Below the pieces are notes generated by a model. That model did not search any database. It had not been told where the DNA came from and worked only from the letters and a program-made list of their open reading frames with translations. Positions 26,108 through 34,163 of a stretch of DNA of 64,000 nt are shown here, one piece after another (the stretch's first letter is position 1; each line of letters begins with the position of its first letter). Origin of the DNA: Methylovirgula sp. (GTDB taxonomy: Bacteria; Pseudomonadota; Alphaproteobacteria; Rhizobiales; Beijerinckiaceae); the NCBI RefSeq assembly GCF_037200945.1, contig NZ_JBBCGP010000001.1, positions 1,362,501 through 1,426,500 of the forward strand, read 5' to 3'. A program made the translations under genes and the position numbers.

Positions 26108-27624
26108 TCTTACTGAGTCAGAAAGCCGCGGCGGTTTGCGGAGGCGACTCACGTAGGCTTGGGAGATTCATTTCGGCACGGAGGCCATGATGGATCTTCG
26201 AACGGATGGCTGTGCGGAACGGTTTTGGGTTACGTTGCAGGGCTGGTGAGGGTGCTCGGTCATGTGGACCGAGCTCGTCCGCTACGCGATTATTGCACCG
26301 GGCTTCTGATGCCGGTCGAACGCAAGAGCGTTGAGCCGATGGCGGCGGTGACAGCGCCGGAACGGACGGCGGCACAGCACCAATCCCTGTTGCACTTCGT
26401 GGGTGAGGGACGCTGGTCCGATGAGGCGGTTTTGGCCAAGGTGCAGGAGATGGTCCTGCCGAAGATCGAGGACCATGGACCAATCCAGGCGTGGATCATC
26501 GATGACACAGGGTTCCCCAAGAAAGGCCGGCATTCGGTCGGCGTGGCGCGGCAATATTGCGGCCAGCTGGGCAAGCAGGATAATTGTCAGGTCGCCGTCT
26601 CGCTGTCGCTGGCCAACAGGCACGCCAGCCTGCCGGTAGCTTATCAGCTCTATCTTCCGCACGACTGGGCCGACGACGAACTGCGGCGGTGCAAAGCCCA
26701 TGTGCCTCAGGAGATCGGCTTCAAGACCAAGCCCGAGATCGCGCTCGCGCAAATCCGCGCGGCCTATGACGCGGGACTGCCTCGCGGCGTCGTCCTGATG
26801 GACGCTGGCTATGGCGCCAACACGGAGCTGCGCCGGGCCATTGCCGCCTTGGGCTTGACCTATGTCGCCGGCATTCTGCCCAACACCACAGTGTGGGCGC
26901 CGGGCACCGCACCGGCTCGTCCCAAGGCGTGGTCAGGCCGCGGCCGCCCACCCAGCCTGATGCGCCGCGACAGCCACCACCAACCGATCTCGGTGAAGGC
27001 GCTGGCGCAGAGCCTGCCGGCCAAAGCCTGGCGCACGGTCACATGGCGCGAAGGAACCGCCGAGCCGCTCACCTCGCGTTTCGCACGCCTGCGCGTTCGT
27101 GCCGCCCATCGCGATTACAATCTGTCCGAGGCGCGGCTTGAAGAATGGCTATTGATCGAGTGGCCCAAGGGCGAAGCTGAACCGATAAAATACTGGTTCT
27201 CGACGCTGCCGGAGAAAATCGCATTCACGCGTCTGGTTGACCTTACAAAGCTGCGTTGGCGCATCGAGCGCGATTATCAGGATCTCAAGCAGGAGATCGG
27301 CCTGGGGCACTTCGAAGGCCGCGGCTGGCGCGGCTTCCATCATCACGCGACGCTGTGCATTGCCTCCTATGGATTCCTGATCTGCGAAAGGCAGACGATT
27401 CCCCCCTCGGGCATGCGTCCCGGCGGGGTCTTCCAAACGCCTTGTCTTTCCGCCAATCAGCGACCCCGCGGCTCTGCCGCTGCGCACAGAACGTCACATC
27501 CCAAACTCCATCGCGACCATGCGACGACGATTAACGGTCGCGCTCGCCAGACAACTCGCGCGATGTCCCTGCTGTGCACGACCGATCAAGAAAGTCAGGC
27601 TACGAAATTTATGACGCAGTAAGA
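26108..27624 (+). mobile_element. IS701-family element, copy 1
   Basis: A 1517-bp element with related ends TCTTACTGAGTCA (left) and TGACGCAGTAAGA (right), flanked by a perfect 4-bp target duplication CTAA (26104-26107, 27625-27628) of the YTAR type usual for IS701. The left target copy overlaps the last three bases of the neighbouring IS5 right repeat, so this element inserted after the IS5 one. Confidence 0.92.
26159..27622 (+). CDS. IS701-family transposase, copy 1
   Basis: DDE transposase. The conserved core begins at YVAGLVRVLGHVDRARPLRD (about residue 24) and continues with AWIIDDTGFPKKGRHSVGVA (first Asp), GVVLMDAGYGANTELR (second Asp) and WRIERDYQDLKQEIGLGHFE (Glu). Before the core, the given frame reads low-complexity residues, while ATG 26187 in another frame reads MMDLRTDGCAERF, the usual N-terminus of this family. 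A 1-base frameshift near 26220 therefore seems to separate the N-terminal 13 residues from the rest. Copy 2 (58297) has the same change, so it arose before the copies separated. Activity is uncertain. Confidence 0.8.
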   Translation: MGDSFRHGGHDGSSNGWLCGTVLGYVAGLVRVLGHVDRARPLRDYCTGLLMPVERKSVEPMAAVTAPERTAAQHQSLLHFVGEGRWSDEAVLAKVQEMVLPKIEDHGPIQAWIIDDTGFPKKGRHSVGVARQYCGQLGKQDNCQVAVSLSLANRHASLPVAYQLYLPHDWADDELRRCKAHVPQEIGFKTKPEIALAQIRAAYDAGLPRGVVLMDAGYGANTELRRAIAALGLTYVAGILPNTTVWAPGTAPARPKAWSGRGRPPSLMRRDSHHQPISVKALAQSLPAKAWRTVTWREGTAEPLTSRFARLRVRAAHRDYNLSEARLEEWLLIEWPKGEAEPIKYWFSTLPEKIAFTRLVDLTKLRWRIERDYQDLKQEIGLGHFEGRGWRGFHHHATLCIASYGFLICERQTIPPSGMRPGGVFQTPCLSANQRPRGSAAAHRTSHPKLHRDHATTINGRARQTTRAMSLLCTTDQESQATKFMTQ

Positions 27625-27683
27625 CTAAGACTGTGCCAGCATCCAGACAATAGAGGTTTTAACGGCGAGCGCGTGAAGCCGGC

Positions 27684-28376
27684 CTAGAGGTAAGGCCCCG
27701 GTTGGTTTGAAAGCGCTGCCTTGATATGGCGCGAGGGATCGTCAGAAAGTACCTCCTCGTGCCCCGCTGCGACCCCATCGAGGATGGCTTTCGCGACCTG
27801 TTCCGGCGTGACCTTCGGCGCCTCGACCCCGGCGGCCATATCGGTGTCGATCAACCCGGCGTGAACCCCGACAACAAGCGTGCCTTGCGCTTTCAATTCC
27901 TGCCGCAGGGCATTGGTGAGCGCCCAGGCGGCCGATTTCGACGCGCAATAGGCGGCAAGCGATGGATAGGTGATCCAGGTCAAGACAGAGAGCATATTGA
28001 CGAGGGCGCCGCCGCCGTTCTTGGCGAGGATCGGCGCGAAAGCATTGGCGACGCGTAAAGTGCCGAAATAATTTGTTTCCATCGCCTTTCGAGCGATCTC
28101 CAGCGAGCCGTCGTCGGCAAGCGAGGAAAAAGACGCAACGCCGGCATTGTTGATGACCAGGGTGACGTCGCTCAGGGCCTTGGCCGCAGCCTCGACGTCG
28201 GCGGCACTCGTAATATCGAGTTTCACCGGCTCAACGCCAGAATGAGCGACCTTCGACGGGTCGCGCGCTCCAGCGTAGATTTTCTTGGCGCCGCACGCGC
28301 GCAATTGCTCAACCAAGACTTTGCCAAGGCCGCGGTTGGCGCCCGTGACCAACGCGACCGATCCTTCGATATTCAT
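27684..28376 (-). CDS. Short-chain dehydrogenase/reductase
   Basis: A 230-residue classical SDR oxidoreductase using NAD(P)H. The nucleotide-binding TGxxxGxG is TGANRGLGKVL (about 11-21), NNAG in VINNAGVASF (about 78-87), catalytic Ser in NMLSVLTW and the YxxxK in AAYCASKSAAWALTNALRQE (about 140-159). ATG 28376 is preferred over 28388 because GGAGAG lies five bases before it. It is a single gene, with a perfect palindrome upstream at 28399-28410. The substrate is not predictable from sequence. Confidence 0.88.
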   Translation of the reverse strand: MNIEGSVALVTGANRGLGKVLVEQLRACGAKKIYAGARDPSKVAHSGVEPVKLDITSAADVEAAAKALSDVTLVINNAGVASFSSLADDGSLEIARKAMETNYFGTLRVANAFAPILAKNGGGALVNMLSVLTWITYPSLAAYCASKSAAWALTNALRQELKAQGTLVVGVHAGLIDTDMAAGVEAPKVTPEQVAKAILDGVAAGHEEVLSDDPSRHIKAALSNQPGPYL

Positions 28377-28398
28377 CCGTCTCTCCATGAGCTAATAG

Positions 28399-28410
28399 GC
28401 GCATATGCGC
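28399..28410. promoter_or_regulatory. Palindrome GCGCATATGCGC upstream of the SDR gene
   Basis: A perfect 12-bp palindrome 22 bp before the SDR start. A partial second copy (GTATATGCAC) lies 17 bp further upstream. This could be the operator of a dimeric repressor; no regulator gene is adjacent. Confidence 0.4.
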
Positions 28411-29114
28411 TTGTATTGATGTATATGCACCCGATTTCTCGCGGGTCAAGCCAGAGGCTGAAAGAACTCTGGAACATCCTGAAGGTCGCGGACCGCAACT
28501 CCCTTCGAAATTTTTGCGGTCTCACCGGTCTCGCGTGCGCACCACAGAGCAGTTAAGAAGGTGCACAGACGCGAGGGAAAATATATCGGGGTGATGATGT
28601 CAGCAATTGTTCGACGCCGGTTTATTATCTTTGCCGTATTTCCGCTGTTACTTTGCGGACTGGCCTATGTCGTATCGCTGACCCACTCCAAGTATTCTCA
28701 GGCAGCATACGAATTTCTGGCCTTCCTGCTGATTGTCGATTTAGCGATCGGACTTCATGGCGGGTTGCGGAACACAGCGACTGCGATAGCCGCGACAGTC
28801 TTGGGATTGTCCTTGATCGAGGTCGGGCAACCGCCATGCAACCCGACCAGGCCATCAATACGCGGGGTTTCTCCGTTTCCCGGCCAATTTTGGGCTGGGG
28901 GCCTTCTGCTCCCGGCACCTATCACGCCGCCAGAACAGGCGTCGACGGACGTCTGATCTACAACGTCGATTACACGATCGATAATCAGCTGTTGCGTCGA
29001 ACGCAATCAGGTCCGGGCGATCCCACTGTCGCCTTCTTCGGCGACTCGTTCACATTCGGCGTACGCATCCGGTTTGCACCGCAGGCGGATCTGGGTTCGA
29101 CGAAGGGTAGTTGT

Positions 29115-30734
29115 TTAGGCGGCCACAGCCTGCGCGGATTGGCGCGCAGCTTTCCATGCCCATGGCAATAGTTGGCTGATCTCCTTTGCCGGATGGTCGG
29201 GGAGGCGCGCCAGGACGTCGGTGAGCCAAGCCTGCGGATCGACGTCGTTCAGCTTACAGGTTTCTATCAATGTATAAACCGATGCGGCACGGCGGCCGCC
29301 TTCGTCGGAGCCCGCGAATGTCCAGTTGCGGCGGCCGACGGCGATTCCACGCACCGCGCGTTCGGCGGCATTATTGCTGAGGCAAACGCGGCCATCCTCC
29401 AGGAAGTGTGTGAAGGCCGTCCAGCGGCTGAGGCCATAATTGATGACCTTCGTTGTGTCATTCTTGGCAGAGAGCCGCGCACGCTGCTCAGACAACCAAG
29501 TCTCAAGGCTATCGACCAGCGGCTTCGACAGCTCACGACGGACGGCGAGACGCTCTCGAGGCGATTTGCCGTTGATCATACGCTCGATTTCAAAAAGTTC
29601 ATCCATGCGGTGCACGGCCTCGATCGCGATCGGCGCCTTTCCATCCTTCGCCAGATCGAAGAAGTGTCTCCGCCAATGCGCCCAGCACGCCGCCTCGAGA
29701 ATCGGCGCAGGCCGACGCGCCAGCTTGTAAAGCTCGTTATAGCCTTGATAGGCATCCGCCTGCATGATGCCGACATAGTCGACCAGATGCCGTTGCGGAT
29801 GTTCTCCGGCGCGATTGCGTGAGTATTCAAAAAAGGCCGCTGGCGGGTCAGTGCCGCCAAAAGGCTGATCGTCACGAACGTAGGTCCACAATCGCCCGGT
29901 GATCGTCTTCAATTTCGCAAGAACCTGAACCCTGGTGTCATCGGCATGAATGCGGTCTGCCCGAAGAACATGAACTCGGATCGCCTGAACAAGGGGATCG
30001 AGCGCGACGACGCAGGCGCCGACCCAATCGGCGAGCGTCGAGGTATCGATCTCGATGCCCTCGCGGGCACAGGCATCACTTTGACGGTTCAGCGGCTGAT
30101 GCAGCAGGAACTTGGAGACGAGCACCATGGCAAGCAGGCTCGGACCGGCAAAACCACGTGGGATCGGATGCGAGGGTGCTGGCGCCTCGGTAATACCTTC
30201 GCAGTCGCGGCACGAGAACTTCTCCCGCACGCGCTCGACGATTTTCCAGCGCCGCGGTTCGCATTCCAGCGTCTTGGAGACGACTTCACCGAGCTTGCGC
30301 AGGCGCCGTCCGCCACATTTGCCGCAGGAGCAAGGGGCCGGCTCGACGATCCGTTCGACCGGTAGATCGTCAGGCAGCTTACGCGGTCCCCGCGGGCCAC
30401 GGGCGCGCTTTTCCCTGGCGGCTTCCGGCGCCGCAATTTCCACCCTTGTCGCTTCGGCGGCCTGCGTCTCCTCGAGATCTTCGATTGCAAGCTCAAGCTG
30501 CTCGATCAGAAGCCTGCCGCGTTCCGAGGATTGGCCGAACTGCGCCCGACGGGCTTTCGCCAGCATCAATTTCAGGCGTTCGATCTCCAAGGCGCCGACC
30601 TTTGCCGCGCTCTCGGCGACGATCCTCAACGCTTGCTCATTGGCCAAAAGCTCCCGCTGCGCCAAGATCAGCGCATGGGCACTTGCAAGGTCGGAAGGAA
30701 GCGGATCGGAAGCGTCTGTCACGACCCGATCCAA
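29115..30734 (-). CDS. tnpC: IS66-family transposase TnpC
   Basis: A 539-residue DDE transposase. The leucine-zipper-like N-terminus (ALEIERLKLMLAKARRAQFG, then QSSERGRLLIEQLELAIEDL) and the Cys-rich zinc finger CSCGKCGGRRLRKLGE precede the catalytic core: RIHADDTRVQVL (D), MQADAYQGYNELY (D) and LSNNAAERAVRGIAVGRRNW (E), followed by the IS66 C-terminal WTFAGSDEGGRRAASVYTLI. It appears intact. Confidence 0.93.
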   Translation of the reverse strand: MDRVVTDASDPLPSDLASAHALILAQRELLANEQALRIVAESAAKVGALEIERLKLMLAKARRAQFGQSSERGRLLIEQLELAIEDLEETQAAEATRVEIAAPEAAREKRARGPRGPRKLPDDLPVERIVEPAPCSCGKCGGRRLRKLGEVVSKTLECEPRRWKIVERVREKFSCRDCEGITEAPAPSHPIPRGFAGPSLLAMVLVSKFLLHQPLNRQSDACAREGIEIDTSTLADWVGACVVALDPLVQAIRVHVLRADRIHADDTRVQVLAKLKTITGRLWTYVRDDQPFGGTDPPAAFFEYSRNRAGEHPQRHLVDYVGIMQADAYQGYNELYKLARRPAPILEAACWAHWRRHFFDLAKDGKAPIAIEAVHRMDELFEIERMINGKSPRERLAVRRELSKPLVDSLETWLSEQRARLSAKNDTTKVINYGLSRWTAFTHFLEDGRVCLSNNAAERAVRGIAVGRRNWTFAGSDEGGRRAASVYTLIETCKLNDVDPQAWLTDVLARLPDHPAKEISQLLPWAWKAARQSAQAVAA

Positions 30735-30791
30735 CCATATTCGCAGGCAAAAATCGCCTCGGATCCTGCGCCCGAGTCAATCCGTCACAGA

Positions 30792-31139
30792 TTATCCCGC
30801 CGCTTTCGGACGCCACGTCTCCCGCGGCATACGCCAGTCGATCCCGGAAAGAAGATAAGAAAGCTGGGCAACACTTATCGTAACGACACCGTCCGCCATC
30901 GAGGGCCATAGGAAACGGCCATGTTCCAATCGCTTCGAAAACACGCATGCCCCTTGGTCATCAAACCAGATTACCTTAATGAGATCGCCGCGCCGGCCGC
31001 GAAAAACGTAAAGATCGCCAGCATGCGGATCACGCTTGAGGCTCTCCTGCACAAGCAACGCAAGGCTCCGGAAGCCGCGCCGCATGTCCGTATGCCCTGT
31101 CGCAAGCCAGACGCGCACATTCCCCGGGATTGTGAGCAT
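30792..31139 (-). CDS. tnpB: IS66 accessory protein TnpB
   Basis: A 115-residue protein with the TnpB signature ATGHTDMRRGFRSLALLVQE, DLYVFRGRRGDLIKVIWFDD and FSKRLEHGRFLWP. It overlaps tnpA by one base at 31139. TnpB proteins are needed with TnpA and TnpC for transposition of three-gene IS66 elements. Confidence 0.93.
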   Translation of the reverse strand: MLTIPGNVRVWLATGHTDMRRGFRSLALLVQESLKRDPHAGDLYVFRGRRGDLIKVIWFDDQGACVFSKRLEHGRFLWPSMADGVVTISVAQLSYLLSGIDWRMPRETWRPKAAG

Positions 31140-31546
31140 CAGCGTGTCATGGCCTCGATGACCGTCTTCACTAATCCCGCATCGGCAACATCAAAAATCC
31201 GCAGCCGCGCACCGCTTTCAAAATCCAACTCGATGACAGGCGAACGCCTCAAAATCGCTTCGTCCGGATACCTCCGTCTTTCAGGCCCAGGCGACGCGAC
31301 GATGGCCGGGGCAACCTCACTCCCATCCGATGACGCGATCCTCACCGGGACCAAGTGAAGTGGCGCTTCAACATCCAGGCGTGCCCGGCGGCGCCAGAAG
31401 AACAGAAGGCTCGCAGAAATCCCATATCGACGCGCAACGGCTGAGACCTTCGCGCCAGGCACCAGTGTCTCGGCAACGAGCCGCGCCTTCTCGTCGTCCG
31501 ACCATCGGCGCCGGCGCTCAACCCCGGTCAGGACCTCAGCTCTCAT
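31139..31546 (-). CDS. tnpA: IS66 accessory protein TnpA
   Basis: A Tnp_8/HTH-type protein of 135 residues from ATG 31546 (MRAEVLTGVERRRRWSDDEK). The helix-turn-helix is KVSAVARRYGISASLLFFWR (about 33-52). The ORF could extend upstream to 31597, but that would enter the element end. It is coupled to tnpB. Confidence 0.88.
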   Translation of the reverse strand: MRAEVLTGVERRRRWSDDEKARLVAETLVPGAKVSAVARRYGISASLLFFWRRRARLDVEAPLHLVPVRIASSDGSEVAPAIVASPGPERRRYPDEAILRRSPVIELDFESGARLRIFDVADAGLVKTVIEAMTR

Positions 31547-32338
31547 CAAACCGACCTTAAGTATAGACTTAAGGCCACATGCTGAGCCGAAACTCAATCA
31601 ACCCGCAAGGCGGCGCCTCTCGGACGCGTACCATTCGGCCAGGGTTTGCCGGATTCCGAAACGCTGCCGCAGATCTATGCCGATATCACAGGGCGCAAAG
31701 TCCATGTGCTCAATTTCGGATTTCCCGGTTACGGACCACAGCAATTTCTGCGCGCGATAGAAACCGGAATGTTTGATCCGCTTCTGAACAACACGAAGCT
31801 ATTTATCTATGAGACGGGCAATTGGCTTATCGAGCGGTCTGCGTGCCGCCCGGGATTCATGTCCAGAGCACCGCGTTACACGCTGCGCGACGGAACCCCT
31901 TTCTACCAGGGCGCCTGCCTAGAAGGATGGCGGCGGGCTCTCAGCGACATCGTTTCAGGAAGCTCGCTATTCAGTCGATTTGCCGGGTCGATCACAAAAC
32001 CCGTTAGTAACGCAGATGTAGAACTTTACATTGCCGAATTCGCTCGATCCGCACAACTGGTGAAGCAAAAATATGGTGGTCGCCTGATAATTTTATACAT
32101 TCCGTACGTCGGTCCATATCTGGATAAATCAGCCTTCACAGACGCACGGATCCAAAAACGGCTACGCGACGCGGGCATAAGCGTCTTGGATGTATATCTA
32201 ACTCCCAAGACATTTTCGCCCGGCACGCAGTTGATGATAGCCGGAGACGGGCATCCATCGGCGACTGCTAACGGTGCCCGGGCCCTGCTCCTCAAGGATT
32301 ATCTCGCTAAGGGGCCAGCCTCGAATCAGGGCCCATAG

Positions 32339-32517
32339 GAGCATCAAGACTTCACTTAGCTCACTGAAGCACGAATGCCCCAGCTACAACAATTGGCCAT
32401 CCAATCCTGCTTGCCGCGTTGAGAAGGCCGGCCTCCGCCAGTTTTGGAAACACCTGTGGTGTCCCCCCGCCGGGCAGCCGGCCACCCAACGAGCTCACGC
32501 TTTTAAACAATGCGGAT
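32339..32517. other. Short intergenic region after the SGNH pseudogene
   Basis: No gene is seen. It lies between two convergent units (SGNH pseudogene on plus, ilvC end on minus). A GC-rich stretch near 32460-32480 does not form a clear terminator. Confidence 0.3.
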
Positions 32518-33537
32518 TTAATTCTTTTCCTTATCCACGAGCTTATTGGCGCCGATCCACGGCATCATCCCGCGCAGCTTAGCGCCGACTTCTTCGATCG
32601 GATGTGCCTGCGAGCGGGCGCGGCTCGCCTTGAACGAAGTCTGGTTGACCTTGTTTTCGAGCATCCAATCGCGGGTGAATTTGCCGGTCTGAATGTCGCT
32701 CAAAACACGCTTCATTTCGGCTTTGGTCTCGGGCGTCACGATGCGCGGGCCGCTGACATATTCGCCATATTCGGCGGTGTTCGAGATCGAGTAATTCATG
32801 TTGGCGATGCCGCCCTCATAGATGAGGTCGACGATCAGCTTTACTTCATGCAGGCATTCGAAATAGGCCATCTCCGGCGCGTAACCCGCTTCGGTCAGCG
32901 TTTCGAAACCGGCGCGGATCAATTCGACGAGGCCGCCGCAGAGCACAGCCTGTTCACCGAAGAGATCGGTCTCGCATTCCTCGCGGAAGCTCGTCTCAAT
33001 AATGCCGGCGCGGCCGCCGCCGATGGCCGAGGCATAGGAGAGCGCGAGATCGTGTGCATTACCCGTGGCATCCTGTGCCACCGCGATGAGACAGGGCACG
33101 CCGCCGCCGCGCTTATATTCCGAGCGTACGGTATGGCCGGGGCCCTTCGGCGCCACCATCAGCACATCGAGATCCTTGCGCGGTTCGATGAGATTGAAGT
33201 GAATCGCGAGCCCATGCGCGAAAAGCAGCGCCGCACCCTCCTTAAGGTTAGGCGCGAGATGTTCGCGATAAATGTCGCTCTGCAATTCGTCGGGCGTCAG
33301 CATCATCACGACGTCGGCGATCTTCGCGGCTTCGGCGACCGACATGACCTTGAGGCCCTCTGCCGCAGCCTTTTTTGCGGAGGTCGAACCTTCGCGCAGG
33401 GCAACGATGACATCTTTGACGCCGGAATCGCGCAGGTTCAGCGCATGCGCATGGCCCTGGCTGCCGTATCCGACGATGGCGACCTTCTTGCCCTTGATGA
33501 GATTGAGGTCGGCGTCACGATCATAATATACGCGCAT
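32518..33537 (-). CDS. ilvC: Ketol-acid reductoisomerase
   Basis: A 339-residue class I enzyme that isomerises and reduces acetolactate and acetohydroxybutyrate with NADPH and Mg2+ in valine, leucine and isoleucine synthesis. The NADP site is VAIVGYGSQGHAHALNLRDS (about 19-38), VMMLTPDELQSDIYRE follows, then APKGPGHTVRSEYKRGGGVP (about 128-147). The metal-binding residues are in SFREECETDLFGEQAVLCGG (about 182-201) and ECLHEVKLIVDLIYEGG. It is complete. It is the last gene of ilvB-ilvN-ilvC, 57 bp after ilvN. Confidence 0.97.
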   Translation of the reverse strand: MRVYYDRDADLNLIKGKKVAIVGYGSQGHAHALNLRDSGVKDVIVALREGSTSAKKAAAEGLKVMSVAEAAKIADVVMMLTPDELQSDIYREHLAPNLKEGAALLFAHGLAIHFNLIEPRKDLDVLMVAPKGPGHTVRSEYKRGGGVPCLIAVAQDATGNAHDLALSYASAIGGGRAGIIETSFREECETDLFGEQAVLCGGLVELIRAGFETLTEAGYAPEMAYFECLHEVKLIVDLIYEGGIANMNYSISNTAEYGEYVSGPRIVTPETKAEMKRVLSDIQTGKFTRDWMLENKVNQTSFKASRARSQAHPIEEVGAKLRGMMPWIGANKLVDKEKN

Positions 33538-33594
33538 AGACGAGTTTTCCCGGTTAGTGGGCCGCGCTGCGGCCTTCAGGTTGAAGTCAAAGTT

Positions 33595-34155
33595 TCAGGT
33601 CGGCTCTCTGCCGCGCGACATGGCGGCGACGCCAGTCCGCGCGACCTCGACGAGGCCGAGCGGCCGCATCAGTTCGACGAATTCATCAATCTTCTTCGCC
33701 GGACCGGTCAGTTCAAAGACGAAGGATTCCGTCGTCGTGTCGATGACGCGAGCGTGGAAAATCTCACCAAGCCGCAAAGCCTCCTGGCGTGGCGTGCCGG
33801 TGCCAGCGACCTTGATCATCGCCAGTTCGCGCTCAATCGCATTGCCGCGTAGCGTCAAGTCCTTGACGTTGTGGACGGGAACAAGCCGGTTCAACTGATG
33901 ACCGATCTGCTCGATTGCCGCGGCCGGTCCGGAGGTTACGATCGTGATACGCGAGAGATGCTCCGCATGGGCGAATTCTGCGACGGTCAGGCTATCGATA
34001 TTATAGCCGCGGCCCGAGAAGAGCCCGACCACGCGGGCGAGCACACCCGGCTCGTTGTCGACAACGATCGAGAGCGTATGCGTCTCGACGTTCTCTTTGC
34101 CAAGCGCAGAGGAATAGGGCGAAAGCGGTGCGATAGGGGCGTTCATCTCAGCCAT
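33595..34155 (-). CDS. ilvN: Acetolactate synthase small (regulatory) subunit
   Basis: The regulatory subunit of acetohydroxyacid synthase, about 186 residues from ATG 34155. The N-terminal ACT domain is HTLSIVVDNEPGVLARVVGL, then FSGRGYNIDSLTVAEFAHAE (about 22-61), which binds valine for feedback control; the C-terminal domain begins around REEALRLGEIFHARVID-like sequence. A TTG at 34167 overlapping the ilvB stop is another possible start. It follows ilvB by only a few bases and is surely co-translated. Confidence 0.94.
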   Translation of the reverse strand: MAEMNAPIAPLSPYSSALGKENVETHTLSIVVDNEPGVLARVVGLFSGRGYNIDSLTVAEFAHAEHLSRITIVTSGPAAAIEQIGHQLNRLVPVHNVKDLTLRGNAIERELAMIKVAGTGTPRQEALRLGEIFHARVIDTTTESFVFELTGPAKKIDEFVELMRPLGLVEVARTGVAAMSRGREPT

Positions 34156-34163
34156 CCCCGATC

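Larger units (their letters stand above)
29061..31631 (-). mobile_element. IS66-family element (first type) with 8-bp target duplication
   Basis: Ends start GTACGCATCCG (29061) and, on the other strand, GTACGCGTCCG (ending 31631). The target duplication CATTCGGC is perfect (29053-29060 and 31632-31639), the 8-bp size usual for IS66. It contains tnpA, tnpB and tnpC in the standard order on the minus strand, all intact. The insertion splits the SGNH-hydrolase gene right after GDSFTFG. Confidence 0.95.
28594..32338 (+). pseudogene. Membrane-anchored SGNH/GDSL hydrolase-like gene, frameshifted and split by IS66
   Basis: The first part (28594 to about 28840) codes two or three hydrophobic segments (FIIFAVFPLLLCGLAYVVS, then AYEFLAFLLIVDLAIGL and TAIAATVLGLSLIEVG). 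The frame then shifts by one near 28840 and continues as AINTRGFSVSRPILGWGPSA up to VAFFGDSFTFG, the SGNH block I serine motif. The IS66 element (29061-31631) follows. After removing it and one 8-bp duplication the frame resumes directly as QGLPDSETLPQIYADITGRK through to GDGHPSATANGARALLLKDY, where DGHP is the catalytic Asp-His block. Such proteins often O-acylate or deacylate surface glycans. Two lesions make it non-functional here. Confidence 0.82.

Noticed and set aside
26282..26752. Minus-strand ORFs of up to 156 codons inside the IS701 transposase
   Set aside because: They are antisense shadows of the GC-rich transposase gene and are repeated in the second copy for the same reason.
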